This document shows positions 15,349 through 15,403 of a stretch of DNA of 15,403 nt, piece after piece (the first letter of the stretch is position 1; the number at the start of each line of letters is the position of its first letter). The DNA comes from an uncultured Oxalobacteraceae bacterium (GTDB taxonomy: Bacteria > Pseudomonadota > Gammaproteobacteria > Burkholderiales > Burkholderiaceae), in assembly GCA_946479255.1 (NCBI GenBank), contig CAMLFK010000105.1, positions 1 to 15,403 on the forward strand, written 5' to 3'. Below the pieces are notes generated by a model. The model was not told where the DNA came from and did no database searches. It worked only from the letters and a program-made list of their open reading frames with translations. The position numbers were made by a program, and so were the translations under genes.

Positions 15349-15403
15349 TTATTGCAGCTTGATTTCGACGTCGACGCCAGCTGGCAGGTCCAGCTTCATC
15401 AGC
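15349..15403 (-). CDS. rpsJ: 30S ribosomal protein S10, 3' end (partial, cut by window edge)
   Basis: Read on the minus strand, the last 18 codons give LMKLDLPAGVDVEIKLQ and a TAA stop. This is the conserved S10 C-terminus in its betaproteobacterial form. The gene begins beyond the right edge. S10 is an essential small-subunit protein and also the antitermination factor NusE. A strong terminator follows 42 bases after the stop, so this gene is the last of its transcript here and rplC does not follow it. Confidence 0.9.
   Translation of the reverse strand, partial: LMKLDLPAGVDVEIKLQ

Overview
The window is GC-rich, densely packed bacterial chromosome. Gene families, codon use and the C-terminal residues of ribosomal protein S10 at the right edge suggest a betaproteobacterium, probably of the Oxalobacteraceae (Massilia/Duganella/Janthinobacterium type). 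The assignment comes from reading the sequence, not from a search.

Positions 1-9128 (+ strand) hold a tellurium-resistance/stress (Ter) locus with its metabolic module. A TerD protein comes first (100-675), followed by a terminator-like hairpin. Then come five tightly coupled genes: ATP-grasp ligase, PRTase with a TRSP domain, HAD phosphatase, StiP-type PRTase with a PELOTA domain, and a CitE-like C-C lyase. This set matches the Ter-linked biosynthetic operon that comparative genomics has proposed to make a nucleoside-like metabolite. A TerA-like protein with two TerD-type domains (7923-9128) closes the locus. A membrane diguanylate cyclase (5739-7823) sits between the lyase and terA. It is flanked by two imperfect ~33-bp direct repeats, both matching the 3' end of the lyase gene, so it looks like a later insertion into a formerly continuous operon.

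Positions 9238-10350 (+) encode an AI-2E/PerM-family membrane protein. It converges with creD, and the two stop codons overlap.

Positions 10347-13903 (- strand) encode a CreB-CreC-CreD envelope-stress system: response regulator, sensor kinase and inner-membrane effector, in the order creB>creC>creD. creA is not present. The best promoter candidate for creB lies so close to its ATG that a leaderless mRNA is predicted.

Positions 14034-15212 (+) encode a secreted or periplasmic TPR protein, divergent from creB. At the right edge is the 3' end of rpsJ (S10) on the - strand, followed by a strong intrinsic terminator. No tRNA, rRNA, CRISPR array or recognisable transposase was seen. No gap between genes exceeds 300 bases.
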